Numbered from the stretch's first letter, positions 1 to 7,300 are shown. The stretch is DNA of 10,046 nt from Oxalobacteraceae bacterium UBA7693 (GCA_002482715.1 DLGN01000279.1:543-10588); one strand, 5' to 3'. Numbers and translations are program-made. Notes: generated by a model from the letters alone, not told the origin.

Positions 1-988
1 CATTGGTACTTGCAGTGACTGTGATGTTACGACCGTCAGCAGCAGCTAAAGCAACAGCGCCAGTTGTGGTATTGAACGTTGCTGTAACACCTGTTTGTGT
101 AGCAATCGCATTAACTGCCGCAGCTACTTGAGCACCACGTTGAGCGCCGGATGTCGATGCAGACAATGCACCTAAGTTCACACCATTGATTGTGATATCG
201 CCAGATGCAATCGCTGTTGCCGCTGTAGATGCAGTACCTGCAATTGTTGTTGTACCAACCGTTGCTGTCACACCTGTGCTACCGCTGATTGCATTAATTG
301 CCGCAGCTTTGGAGATGCCGCTACCTGTGGAGTTAGAAAATGAAACGCCATCAGCTGCAGAAGCGCCGACTTGGAAACCATTACTTGACAAGTCGCCAGA
401 CGCTAATGCTGTAGTTGTAACAGCGCCTGCGCCAGCAACCGTTGTTGCGTAGCTAGATGATGCGCCTACACCTAAAGCAGAGGATTTTGCACTAGCAATA
501 GAAGAGATGCTGATCTGATCATTGGCTGTGCCATTTGCGCCAACTTGGAAAGTTTGTGCGGCAAAAGAACCGTCTAACAAATTAACGCCGTTGAAGTTCG
601 TGTTACTTGCTACACGATTAATTTCAGAAATCAACTGAGATGCTTCGTTATTCAAAGCAGCACGATCTGAAATACTATTAGAGGCATTGGCTGATTGAAC
701 TGCCAAGTCACGAATACGTTGCAAGTTTGCACCGATTTGGCTTAATGCGCCCTCAGCTGTTTGCGCTAAAGAGATACCGTCATTAGCATTACGAGCAGCT
801 TGATTCAAACCGCCGATTTGTGAAGTCATACGTTCAGAGATCGCCAAACCTGCAGCATCGTCTTTTGCGCTGTTAATACGCAAGCCAGAAGACAAACGTT
901 GCAAGGATGTGTTCAATGAACTTTGGGATGTCGATAAATTGCGTTGTGCATTTAAGGACGCGATGTTGGTATTGATATATGAAGCCAT
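1..988 (-). CDS. fliC: Flagellin, N-terminal part (3' end outside the window)
   Basis: Structural subunit of the flagellar filament, exported by the flagellar type III apparatus and polymerised outside the cell. Read on the minus strand, the protein starts MASYINTNIASLNAQRNL and continues through the highly conserved D0/D1 helices, including LQRLSSGLRINSAKDDAAGL, IGGLNQAARNANDGISLAQ and NFNGVNLLDG. This is unmistakable bacterial flagellin. The start at 988 is fixed by the conserved N-terminus and by an AGGAGAA ribosome-binding site at 994-1000 with a 5-base spacer. After about residue 165 the sequence becomes a low-complexity Ala/Thr/Ser/Gly region, the variable surface domain, with two flagellin IN-type repeats. 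No cysteine is seen. The frame is open to base 1 (329 codons), so the rest of the variable domain and the C-terminal D1/D0 helices lie outside. The surface domain is rich in Ser/Thr and is the likely acceptor for the glycosylation genes that start 400 bases away on the other strand. Confidence 0.97.
   Translation of the reverse strand, partial: MASYINTNIASLNAQRNLSTSQSSLNTSLQRLSSGLRINSAKDDAAGLAISERMTSQIGGLNQAARNANDGISLAQTAEGALSQIGANLQRIRDLAVQSANASNSISDRAALNNEASQLISEINRVASNTNFNGVNLLDGSFAAQTFQVGANGTANDQISISSIASAKSSALGVGASSSYATTVAGAGAVTTTALASGDLSSNGFQVGASAADGVSFSNSTGSGISKAAAINAISGSTGVTATVGTTTIAGTASTAATAIASGDITINGVNLGALSASTSGAQRGAQVAAAVNAIATQTGVTATFNTTTGAVALAAADGRNITVTASTN
74..391 (-). repeat. Tandem flagellin IN-type repeats within fliC
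   Basis: Two diverged copies of a flagellin/hook IN-like motif lie in the variable domain of the flagellin. Copy 1 covers about residues 200-244 (starts LSSNGFQVGA, ends STGVTATV). Copy 2 covers about residues 265-305 (starts ITINGVNLGA, ends QTGVTATF). Both share an NG near the start (N203 and N268), an Ala-rich helix containing AINAI or VNAIA, and a closing GVTAT. They sit about 61-65 residues apart. The repetition also appears at the DNA level as GC-rich Ala/Thr codons, which creates spurious open frames on the plus strand. Further copies may follow beyond the window edge. Confidence 0.7.
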
Positions 989-1010
989 GATGGTTCTCCT
1001 AACTTGGTTA

Positions 1011-1073
1011 ATTCAACTCGACGTTTAGCTTGAACTTCGGTCTGTCTAATTGACCATTGCACCGTCGTTGAAT
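1011..1073 (-). promoter_or_regulatory. Stem-loop in the fliC mRNA leader
   Basis: The plus-strand arms ATTCAACTCGACG (1011-1023) and CGTCGTTGAAT (1063-1073) are perfect inverted complements over 11 base pairs apart from a 2-base bulge. The loop is 39 bases and itself contains a small GGTC (1039-1042) / GACC (1052-1055) hairpin. In the fliC transcript the stem would lie close to the 5' end and finish about 10 bases before the ribosome-binding site at 994-1000. Such a leader structure could stabilise the abundant flagellin mRNA or be a target for a post-transcriptional regulator. The pairing is read directly from the sequence; the role is inference. Confidence 0.5.
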
Positions 1074-1077
1074 CAGG

Positions 1078-1103
1078 TAACGGGCGGTATTTTAAAAAAT
1101 TGA
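1078..1103 (-). promoter_or_regulatory. Candidate sigma-28 (FliA) promoter of fliC
   Basis: Reading the minus strand, TCAA (1103-1100) is followed after 14 bases by GCCCGTTA (1085-1078). This resembles the flagellar sigma-28 pattern TAAA/TCAA, about 15 bases, GCCGATAA. The -10 octamer matches five of eight positions and the spacing is one base short, so the match is partial. Transcription would start near 1070, giving a leader of about 80 bases that contains the stem-loop. The call rests mainly on the position upstream of a flagellin gene, which is normally a sigma-28 class. Confidence 0.35.
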
Positions 1104-1384
1104 GGAAATTGCTCAAAATAAATATTATTTTTTGTGCTTAAGTTTTTCTTGTTCTTCCGCTATACGGCAAGTTTTTTAAATACTTAAGGGCTAATTTGAA
1201 CAAGATTTCCACTTCTTTTTAGGTAATTTACTGTTGAGTTTTATTTGTAAAATACTAAAAATAGGCAATTCTCTATTCCGTAATTAAAATTTTTATCATG
1301 TTCTGTTGTTCATTCAGTCTCGTGAATTGTGGAACTTGAGATTAGCTGGTAAAACAGAAGTACTAATAAAAGAAAGAGGATGTG

Positions 1385-3589
1385 ATGAGTAAAACAGGGT
1401 TCGACGTGAAATCTGCGATGCGTGAAGCACAGACTTTGCTTAAAGCAGGTAAATTGGAGGACGCAATTAGCGCTGCATCACGTGTGACACAACGTTTTCC
1501 CTTAAATGAGGAAGCGAATTTATTGCTGGCTAAGATTCACTTTAATCTTGATCAGGATGAAAAAGCGATTTCCTATTTGCAGAAGGCATTTTCGATTGCG
1601 CATAAAACGGTGATTGATTCAAAGGCGTATTACACCATCTTGAATCGTTTTGTTTCCCGAAAATCTTATGATTTGCTGGAGCAAGCTAGCCGTTGGTTAG
1701 TGAAGTTACGTCCAAAGGATGGAATTGCTTGGGATTATCTGTCGATCGCTTGTCTCGAGCAGCAGAAATATGACGCCGCATATGAGGCTGCCCTTAACGC
1801 AGCAAAAATACTACCGAATAATCCACATGTACTCAATAATTTGGCATGTGCATTAACATCATTAGAGCGATGTTCAGAATCCTTGGAGATTCTTCAACGC
1901 ACGGTACAGTTAGCGCCCGACATGGCGACTGCCTATAATAATCTTGGAAACGCGTATCGATTTCTTGGACAGTACGACGAGGCTATAGAGAGTTTCACTA
2001 AAGCGATTCAGTTAGCTCCAGGGATCGCTTATTTATATAATAATTTGGGATTAACCTACCGTGCCCTGGATCGCTGCCAGTCAGCAATCGAAGTTTATCA
2101 CCAGGCTTTACAGATTCAACCGGACTTACATCAGGTCTATCCGAACTTGATTGAAGCATATCGTCATGCTGGACAAATTCAACAAGCGATTGATTGTAGC
2201 CGTAGTGCGCTGCAACTCACTGACCAGATTCCAGAAATTTGGGCTGCTTATGGTGATGCTTTAAGAGACGGCGGCTATTTGGATGCAGCAATTGAAGCGT
2301 ATATTCAAGCGGTATCTTTCAGGACGGATGAGCATTCGAGTTTCAATCGAAAAGTCTATACAAACATTTTATTCTGTCTGAATTATCATCCCGATTTATC
2401 TGCTGAAGTAATTTTTAATGCTTATCGTGATTTTGATCAGCGATTTGCTGTGCAACTGAAAGACCGATGGCTGCCATTTAATAATGCGAAACTACCTGGA
2501 AAACGTTTAAAGATCGGATACGTCTGCCAGTCCTTCTATAACCAAGTCTGCAAATACTTCCTGATTCCATTGTTGGAAAAACATGATCGAGCTCAGGTTG
2601 AGATTTTTGCCTATGCGCAAATTCCATTTGAGGATGAAGTCACTGAGCATTACAAAAAGATTGTTGATCATTGGATTCCGATTCGCGGCATGACGGACGA
2701 TCAAGCTGTAGAGCGAATTCGTGCCGATGAAATTGATATTTTGATCGATGTATCTGGCCATACAAATTCGAATCGATTGATGATTTTTGCGCAAAAACCC
2801 GCGCCAGTCTCCTTGCATTGGCTGGAGTATGGTTACACCACAGGCTTAAGTGCGGTCGATTACTTTATGACCGATAGTCCAAGTGTTACTGGGGATTGCG
2901 ACCATTTATTTTCTGAGCAGATTTGGCGATTGGACGGGCCTGCATATGTCTATAGACCAGATACGCGCTTAGCTATTCTGAATGAATCACCCGCGAGCCA
3001 GACGGGTATTGTCACCTTCGGTAGTTTGTCTCGTACAACCAGGATTAATCATCGTGTTGTACGAATTTGGGCGGCAATTTTGGATGCTATGCCTAATTCT
3101 CGTTTAGTAATTAATAGTGGAGATTTCAAAGACCCATTAGTTCAAGATGAGATGGCGTCACGCTTTATGCAATATGGGATAGAGCGTGATCGTTTAGATA
3201 TTGGCTTTAGTTCGCCATCTTGGGAGGTGTTAAAGCGTATTGATATTGGTCTAGATTGTTTTCCACACAACTCCGGAACGACCTTGTTGGAAACCTTATA
3301 CATGGGAATCCCATTCATTACTTTGCAGGACAGGCCACCAGTTGGACGCATCGGATCTAGTGTGTTGATGGGTATGGGACGTCCGGAATGGATTGCCACT
3401 AGCGAAGAAGAATATGCGCAAAAGGCGATCATTCTTGCGCATGATATCGAAGGATTAGTACAGATGCGCAAAACTATGCGGCAAGAAATGGAAGCATCTA
3501 TGCTGATGAACGAAGATGCGTTCGCAAGGTCTGTCGAAAAAGCCTATCGTCAAATGTGGCAAATCTATTGTGAGAAAGGTTCAGCATGA
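1385..3589 (+). CDS. TPR-containing GT41-like (OGT/SPINDLY-type) glycosyltransferase, probable flagellin O-glycosyltransferase
   Basis: 734-residue cytoplasmic protein. The N-terminal half is about seven or eight TPR repeats. Clear ones cover roughly residues 113-316, for example the repeats beginning AYNNLGNAYR and YNNLGLTYRA. The C-terminal half (about 370-730) is related to O-GlcNAc transferases of family GT41. It has DVSGHTNSNRL (His459), PAPVSLHWLEYGYTTGLSAV, SLSRTTRINHR, PHNSGTTLLETLYMGIPF and RPPVGRIGSS, the last two matching the nucleotide-binding part of the family. The TPR superhelix probably binds the protein acceptor; TPR plus GT41-like architecture is known for the Caulobacter flagellin transferase FlmG. 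Two usual active-site positions appear changed (His to Gln386, Lys to Arg553). The ATG at 1385 is preferred, with GAGG 5 bases upstream; a GTG at 1382 would add one residue but sits too close to the ribosome-binding site. Its stop overlaps the next start (ATGA). Donor sugar and acceptor are inferred from neighbours. Confidence 0.85.
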   Translation: MSKTGFDVKSAMREAQTLLKAGKLEDAISAASRVTQRFPLNEEANLLLAKIHFNLDQDEKAISYLQKAFSIAHKTVIDSKAYYTILNRFVSRKSYDLLEQASRWLVKLRPKDGIAWDYLSIACLEQQKYDAAYEAALNAAKILPNNPHVLNNLACALTSLERCSESLEILQRTVQLAPDMATAYNNLGNAYRFLGQYDEAIESFTKAIQLAPGIAYLYNNLGLTYRALDRCQSAIEVYHQALQIQPDLHQVYPNLIEAYRHAGQIQQAIDCSRSALQLTDQIPEIWAAYGDALRDGGYLDAAIEAYIQAVSFRTDEHSSFNRKVYTNILFCLNYHPDLSAEVIFNAYRDFDQRFAVQLKDRWLPFNNAKLPGKRLKIGYVCQSFYNQVCKYFLIPLLEKHDRAQVEIFAYAQIPFEDEVTEHYKKIVDHWIPIRGMTDDQAVERIRADEIDILIDVSGHTNSNRLMIFAQKPAPVSLHWLEYGYTTGLSAVDYFMTDSPSVTGDCDHLFSEQIWRLDGPAYVYRPDTRLAILNESPASQTGIVTFGSLSRTTRINHRVVRIWAAILDAMPNSRLVINSGDFKDPLVQDEMASRFMQYGIERDRLDIGFSSPSWEVLKRIDIGLDCFPHNSGTTLLETLYMGIPFITLQDRPPVGRIGSSVLMGMGRPEWIATSEEEYAQKAIILAHDIEGLVQMRKTMRQEMEASMLMNEDAFARSVEKAYRQMWQIYCEKGSA

Positions 3590-4356
3590 AAGCAGTGATC
3601 TTGGCGGGTGGATTGGGAACGAGAATTTCTGAAGAAACGCATTTAAAGCCTAAACCGATGATTGATATTGGCGGGCATCCCATTCTTTGGCACATCATGA
3701 AAACTTATTCTGCGCATGGTGTGAATGATTTTGTCATCTGCTGCGGTTATAAAGGTTATCTGATCAAAGAATATTTCGCGAATTATTTTTTGCATATGTC
3801 GGACGTCACTTTTGATATGAAAACTAATCAGGTCGAAGTACATGAGCATCACGCTGAACCTTGGCGAGTGACTCTGGTCGATACTGGTGAAGATACCATG
3901 ACCGGCGGGCGTCTGAAGCGCGTGGCGCAGTATTTGAAAGATGAAGAAGCATTTTGTTTCACCTATGGCGATGGCTTGTCGGATGTGAATATTACTGAAC
4001 AATTGGCATTTCATAAACAGCACGGGAAATTGGCGACTGTCACCGCAGTTTTACCACCTGGTCGTTTTGGCGCACTCGAACGTGATGGTGATTTCGTTAA
4101 GGGATTTATTGAAAAACCGCGTGGTGATGGTGGTTGGATCAATGGTGGTTTTTTTGTGTTGTCACCAAAGGTCATTAGTTTGATTGCTGAAGATTCGACC
4201 AGTTGGGAATCTGAGCCTCTGACAAGCTTGGCGCAGAGCAAAGAATTGATGGCATATGAACATTCTGGTTTTTGGCAACCCATGGATACGCTGCGCGAAA
4301 AAAATATGCTGGAAGATTTATGGCAGAGCGGGAGAGCACCTTGGAAATGCTGGTAA
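3586..4356 (+). CDS. rfbF: Glucose-1-phosphate cytidylyltransferase
   Basis: Joins CTP and glucose 1-phosphate to give CDP-glucose and pyrophosphate, the entry step to CDP-linked 6-deoxy sugars. The 256-residue length is normal for the family. The N-terminus MKAVILAGGLGTRISEETHL carries the nucleotidyltransferase signature GGLGTR, followed by KPKPMIDIGGHPILWHIMK, which provides the conserved Lys and substrate contacts. FTYGDGLSDV (about residues 125-134) carries the metal-binding Asp. FIEKPRGDGGWINGGFFV and the C-terminal EHSGFWQPMDTLREKN are typical of RfbF/DdhA. The start ATG overlaps the glycosyltransferase stop by 4 bases (ATGA), so translation is probably coupled. The end overlaps the start chosen for rfbG by 10 bases. 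Pairing with RfbG confirms a CDP-sugar route rather than the dTDP route. No defect is seen. Confidence 0.95.
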   Translation: MKAVILAGGLGTRISEETHLKPKPMIDIGGHPILWHIMKTYSAHGVNDFVICCGYKGYLIKEYFANYFLHMSDVTFDMKTNQVEVHEHHAEPWRVTLVDTGEDTMTGGRLKRVAQYLKDEEAFCFTYGDGLSDVNITEQLAFHKQHGKLATVTAVLPPGRFGALERDGDFVKGFIEKPRGDGGWINGGFFVLSPKVISLIAEDSTSWESEPLTSLAQSKELMAYEHSGFWQPMDTLREKNMLEDLWQSGRAPWKCW

Positions 4357-5426
4357 GTTCTATCTTTGTGAATCCAGACCCAGAGTTCTGGCGCGGGCGC
4401 CGCGTTGCTTTGACGGGACATACCGGCTTTAAAGGGAGCTGGATGGCTTTGTTGTTAACCCGATTAGGTGCGCAGGTTTATGGCTACGCGTTAGCGCCAA
4501 ATACTGAACCTAATTTATACACAAGTGCTCATATCGCACAGCAGGTAGATAGTCAAATTGATGACATTCGCGATGTCGACTCATTGAAGTCGTGGTTGCA
4601 AAGAGTCAATCCTGAATTCGTATTTCATTTTGCGGCGCAAGCCTTGGTGAGACAAAGTTATCTTGACCCAGTTGCGACGATGACGAGTAATTTTGTTGGA
4701 ACTTTGAATGTATTGGAAGCAGCACGAGCGCAAGCTTCGATTCGTTCGATGGTGATTGTGACAACTGATAAGGTGTATAAAAATAATGAAACTGGTCGCG
4801 CTTATCAAGAAAACGATTCATTGGGTGGACATGACCCTTATAGTGCAAGTAAAGCAGCATGCGAGATTTTGGTGAGTAGCTACAAGCAATGTTTTTTGCA
4901 GCATATCGGTGTGGCGACCGCGCGGGCAGGCAATGTGATTGGTGGAGGAGATTGGTCTGCAGATCGCCTAATTCCTGATGCCGTACGCGCTTGGCAGCAA
5001 AATCAAGTGTTAGACATCCGGCGACCCGATGCAATTAGACCATGGCAGCATGTGTTAGAGCCTCTATGTGGCTATCTTTTATTGGCACAAAAATTGGCGA
5101 CTCAAACTGGATTAAATTATGCTTACAATTTCGGACCAGATCTCGCGGATGCGGTGACTGTGCGCACGGTCATCGAGCATGCACAGCTAGCGTTTGGGTC
5201 TGGAACAAGTAGGTTCGCAGATCAGATTGAAGGCCCGCACGAGGCTGGCTTATTGCAGCTTGATAATGGCTTGGCACGACAACAGTTGGGAGTGCAACCT
5301 CGGTGGCATTTGGCAGAAGCGGTTGCCAGGAGCATGCATTGGTACAAATCTTATCTGGCGGGGGCAAACGCAGATGCATTGTGTGCCGCGGATATCGAAG
5401 CTTATTTGAATTGCGAAATGGCGTAA
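4347..5426 (+). CDS. rfbG: CDP-glucose 4,6-dehydratase
   Basis: NAD-dependent extended SDR enzyme that converts CDP-glucose to CDP-4-keto-6-deoxy-D-glucose. The nucleotide-binding motif TGHTGFKG lies at residues 23-30. The family active-site elements TTDK (139-142) and YSASK (Tyr165, Lys169) are intact. FHFAAQALVRQSY and ARAGNVIGGGDW are typical of CDP-glucose dehydratases. The open frame extends back to an ATG at 4272, but that would overlap rfbF by 85 bases and add residues unlike the family. The ATG at 4347 gives 359 residues, the usual length. A GTG at 4368 (352 residues, MNPDPEFW) is a fair alternative, and neither has a strong ribosome-binding site. A perfect 9-base tandem duplication spans the stop codon. 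The product would be the substrate for the epimerase, C-methyltransferase and reductase encoded downstream. Confidence 0.94.
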   Translation: MLVSSIFVNPDPEFWRGRRVALTGHTGFKGSWMALLLTRLGAQVYGYALAPNTEPNLYTSAHIAQQVDSQIDDIRDVDSLKSWLQRVNPEFVFHFAAQALVRQSYLDPVATMTSNFVGTLNVLEAARAQASIRSMVIVTTDKVYKNNETGRAYQENDSLGGHDPYSASKAACEILVSSYKQCFLQHIGVATARAGNVIGGGDWSADRLIPDAVRAWQQNQVLDIRRPDAIRPWQHVLEPLCGYLLLAQKLATQTGLNYAYNFGPDLADAVTVRTVIEHAQLAFGSGTSRFADQIEGPHEAGLLQLDNGLARQQLGVQPRWHLAEAVARSMHWYKSYLAGANADALCAADIEAYLNCEMA

Positions 5427-5433
5427 ATGGCGT
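5416..5433 (+). repeat. 9-base tandem duplication across the rfbG stop codon
   Basis: AAATGGCGT occurs twice in direct succession (5416-5424 and 5425-5433). The stop TAA (5424-5426) lies at the junction. Because the unit is 9 bases long the second copy repeats the Met-Ala codons in frame after the stop. It looks like a small replication-slippage event with no effect on the protein. Confidence 0.8.
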
Positions 5434-5490
5434 ACTTCTGATCAAGTGAGCAGCAGATAGGCAATAAATGAAGTGAGTTAAAAGGGATCA

Positions 5491-5514
5491 ATGTGGGTAC
5501 GCAGAATGGATTAA
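5491..5514 (+). promoter_or_regulatory. Possible 7-codon leader ORF coupled to the epimerase start
   Basis: After a 64-base gap, AAAGGGA (5481-5487) is followed by ATG at 5491, which opens a short frame (MWVRRMD). Its TAA stop (5512-5514) overlaps the ATG of the epimerase as TAATG. The epimerase ATG itself has little in the way of a ribosome-binding site. Either the short frame delivers ribosomes by coupling, or the epimerase really starts at the GTG at 5493, 5 bases after AAAGGGA. The sequence alone does not decide. Confidence 0.3.
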
Positions 5515-6062
5515 TGAGTAAGCCAACAGCAATCTCAGGTGTTTATCTGATCGAGCGTCTTCAGCGCGGCGATGATCGCGGTTTTTTTGAGCGTATCTAT
5601 TGTGCTGAAACCATGCAGGGATTGGGCTGGAATGATCCTATCGCACAGCTTAATCATAGCTTTACCGCGCAGAAAGGTACGGTGCGGGGTTTGCATTATC
5701 AACTGCCTCCTTATGCCGAAAGTAAACTTGTTACTTGCTTTCGTGGTGCCGTATGGGACGTGATTGTCGATTTGCGCCATGGTTCGCCAAGTTTCTTACA
5801 GCATATTGCAATTGAATTGTCGGCTCAGAACCAACAAAGCTTACTTGTACCGCCGGGGTGCGCGCATGGATTTCAAACATTAACAGAAAACGTCGATATG
5901 TTTTATTGCCATAGTAGGACTTATGCACCACAGTTTGAAGCCGGATTAAATGTCTTGGATGTGCGCTTACAATTACATTGGCCATTACCCGTTACACAAA
6001 GATCCGAGCGAGATGTTGCATTCGCTTTTCTCACAGAAGATTTTGAAGGAGTCAAACTTTGA
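5514..6062 (+). CDS. RmlC-like nucleotide-sugar (3,)5-epimerase, cupin fold
   Basis: Member of the dTDP-4-dehydrorhamnose 3,5-epimerase family. Such enzymes epimerise C3 and/or C5 of 4-keto-6-deoxy sugars. With the ATG at 5514 the protein has 182 residues, the family's usual size, and begins MSKPTAISGVYLIERLQRGD like its relatives. GTVRGLHYQ carries the catalytic His (residue 61). LLVPPGCAHGFQTL and RTYAPQ (Tyr137, the usual active-site tyrosine position) are also present. The common DDP segment near residue 148 reads LDV instead. An in-frame GTG at 5493 with AAAGGGA upstream would add seven residues. Since the neighbours make a CDP sugar, the substrate is probably CDP-4-keto-6-deoxyglucose or its C-methylated form, not the dTDP sugar of rhamnose synthesis; rmlA, rmlB and rmlD are not here. 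Whether C3, C5 or both centres are inverted cannot be read from the sequence. Confidence 0.88.
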   Translation: MSKPTAISGVYLIERLQRGDDRGFFERIYCAETMQGLGWNDPIAQLNHSFTAQKGTVRGLHYQLPPYAESKLVTCFRGAVWDVIVDLRHGSPSFLQHIAIELSAQNQQSLLVPPGCAHGFQTLTENVDMFYCHSRTYAPQFEAGLNVLDVRLQLHWPLPVTQRSERDVAFAFLTEDFEGVKL

Positions 6063-7279
6063 AATGCCGTCATTGCTCAAGCCAACTTGATCTTGCCTGT
6101 CTGGATTTGGGCACTGCTCCGCCGTCAAATTCCTATTTGACGCAAGCCCAATTATCTCTTCCTGAATCTTATTTTCCTTTGAGATTATTGCTCTGCCAAT
6201 CATGCTTGTTAGTACAGACCGAAGATTTTGCACAGCGCGAATCCTTGTTCACTGAGGACTATGCGTATTTCAGTTCTTACTCAAGCTCATGGTTAACGCA
6301 CGCGAAAAATTATGTTCAGGCGATGCAACAGCGTTTTGGCTTGACTACAGATAGCGTGGTGGTTGAAGTTGCTGCCAACGACGGTTATCTTTTGCAGTAT
6401 GTGCAGGCGCTGGGAATTCCTTGCTACGGTATTGAGCCAACCAGTAGTACTGCGGCGATGGCGAGGCAACGCGGCATTGAAATTCTTGAGGTGTTTTTCG
6501 GTGAATCTCTGGCTATTCAGTTAGGACAGCTCGGCAAGCAAGCAGATTTGATTGCAGCGAACAATGTACTAGCACATGTGCCAGATATTAACGACTTTGT
6601 GCGCGGGTTTGCGAAGTTGTTGAAGCCGACTGGCGTCGTGACTTTTGAATTTCCCCATTTACTGAATATGGTGCAATTGAATCAGTTTGACACTGCCTAT
6701 CATGAGCATTATTCATACTTATCCTTAACTGCCGTAAAAAAAATATTTGAAGCCAACGGGCTATTTATCTTTGACGTTGAACAGCTGACTACCCATGGTG
6801 GAAGCCTCAGAGTTTTTGCGCAAACCAGTTCACATCATTTGATTTCTGATCGGGTCGTCGACTGTCTGCAGCAAGAAGAAATGGCAGGTATGTTAGGGCA
6901 TTACTTCTATCGACGCTTGCAGAGCGATGCAGATCGCGCCAAATATGCTTTACTTGAACAGTTAATTCAGTTCAAGCGAGATGGCTTGACGGTTGCTGCT
7001 TATGGTGCGGCAGCAAAAGGTAATACGCTGTTAAATTTTGCGGGAGTTCGCGGTGATTTGATTCAGTATGTGGTCGATAAAAATCCACAAAAACAGGGGA
7101 AATATTTGCCGGGTAGTCGCCTGCCGATTGTCGATATCGACTACTTGAAACAGCAACGTCCAGATCGCATCATTATTTTTCCTTGGAATTTGGAACAGGA
7201 AATCACACAAGAATTATCGTTTGTGCGTTCTTGGGGGGCACAATTTGTGATTGCGATTCCTGAGTTGCGAATTTTCTGA
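6059..7279 (+). CDS. SAM-dependent sugar 3-C-methyltransferase (TylC3/NovU/TcaB9 type)
   Basis: 406-residue three-domain enzyme. The N-terminal zinc-binding domain has CxxC pairs at Cys3/Cys6 and Cys46/Cys49. The Rossmann methyltransferase domain has EVAANDGYLLQY (103-114) as SAM motif I and NNVLAHVPD (168-176). Catalytic-type YHEHYSYLSL (214-223) and THGGSLRVF (245-253) follow. The C-terminal domain contains AAYGAAAKGNTLLNF and VVDKNPQKQGKYLPG. Characterised relatives add a methyl to C3 of 4-keto-6-deoxy sugars, giving branched-chain sugars, and the same is predicted here on the CDP-linked intermediate. The start is TTG at 6059, overlapping the previous stop (TTGA), with AAGGAG at 6046-6051 and a 7-base spacer. 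No in-frame ATG lies near, and the first Cys is at residue 3, so this start is well supported. Exact substrate and stereochemistry are unknown. Confidence 0.9.
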   Translation: MKCRHCSSQLDLACLDLGTAPPSNSYLTQAQLSLPESYFPLRLLLCQSCLLVQTEDFAQRESLFTEDYAYFSSYSSSWLTHAKNYVQAMQQRFGLTTDSVVVEVAANDGYLLQYVQALGIPCYGIEPTSSTAAMARQRGIEILEVFFGESLAIQLGQLGKQADLIAANNVLAHVPDINDFVRGFAKLLKPTGVVTFEFPHLLNMVQLNQFDTAYHEHYSYLSLTAVKKIFEANGLFIFDVEQLTTHGGSLRVFAQTSSHHLISDRVVDCLQQEEMAGMLGHYFYRRLQSDADRAKYALLEQLIQFKRDGLTVAAYGAAAKGNTLLNFAGVRGDLIQYVVDKNPQKQGKYLPGSRLPIVDIDYLKQQRPDRIIIFPWNLEQEITQELSFVRSWGAQFVIAIPELRIF

Positions 7280-7300
7280 GCTTGGATAAGGAGCATTACT

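Larger units (their letters stand above)
989..1384. other. Divergent AT-rich intergenic region
   Basis: This stretch separates fliC (minus) from the glycosylation operon (plus) and contains no plausible gene. The part next to fliC (989-1103) holds its leader and candidate promoter, listed separately. The middle (about 1087-1310) is very AT-rich, with A/T tracts and two CTTAAG palindromes (1137-1142 and 1183-1188), and could act as UP elements or regulator sites. For the plus-strand operon no clear promoter is visible. The best sigma-70 candidate is TTGAGT at 1234-1239 with TAAAAA at 1256-1261 (16-base spacer), which is weak. A weak sigma-28-like arrangement (TAAA at 1256, CCGTAA at 1278) was also considered but is not convincing. 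The operon's ribosome-binding site is GAGG at 1376-1379, 5 bases before the ATG at 1385. Confidence 0.6.

Noticed and set aside
186..452. Open frame on the plus strand encoding an Ala/Val/Pro-rich 88-residue peptide
   Set aside because: It lies wholly antisense to the variable domain of fliC; the composition simply mirrors Ala/Thr codons of the flagellin repeats.
4272..4346. Longer rfbG reading frame starting at ATG 4272
   Set aside because: It would overlap rfbF by 85 bases and add an N-terminal extension not found in CDP-glucose dehydratases; the 4347 start gives the normal length.
2507..5985. Several minus-strand frames of 66-142 codons opposite the glycosyltransferase, rfbF, rfbG and epimerase genes
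   Set aside because: They overlap well-identified genes, have no recognisable domains or ribosome-binding sites, and look like frame shadows.
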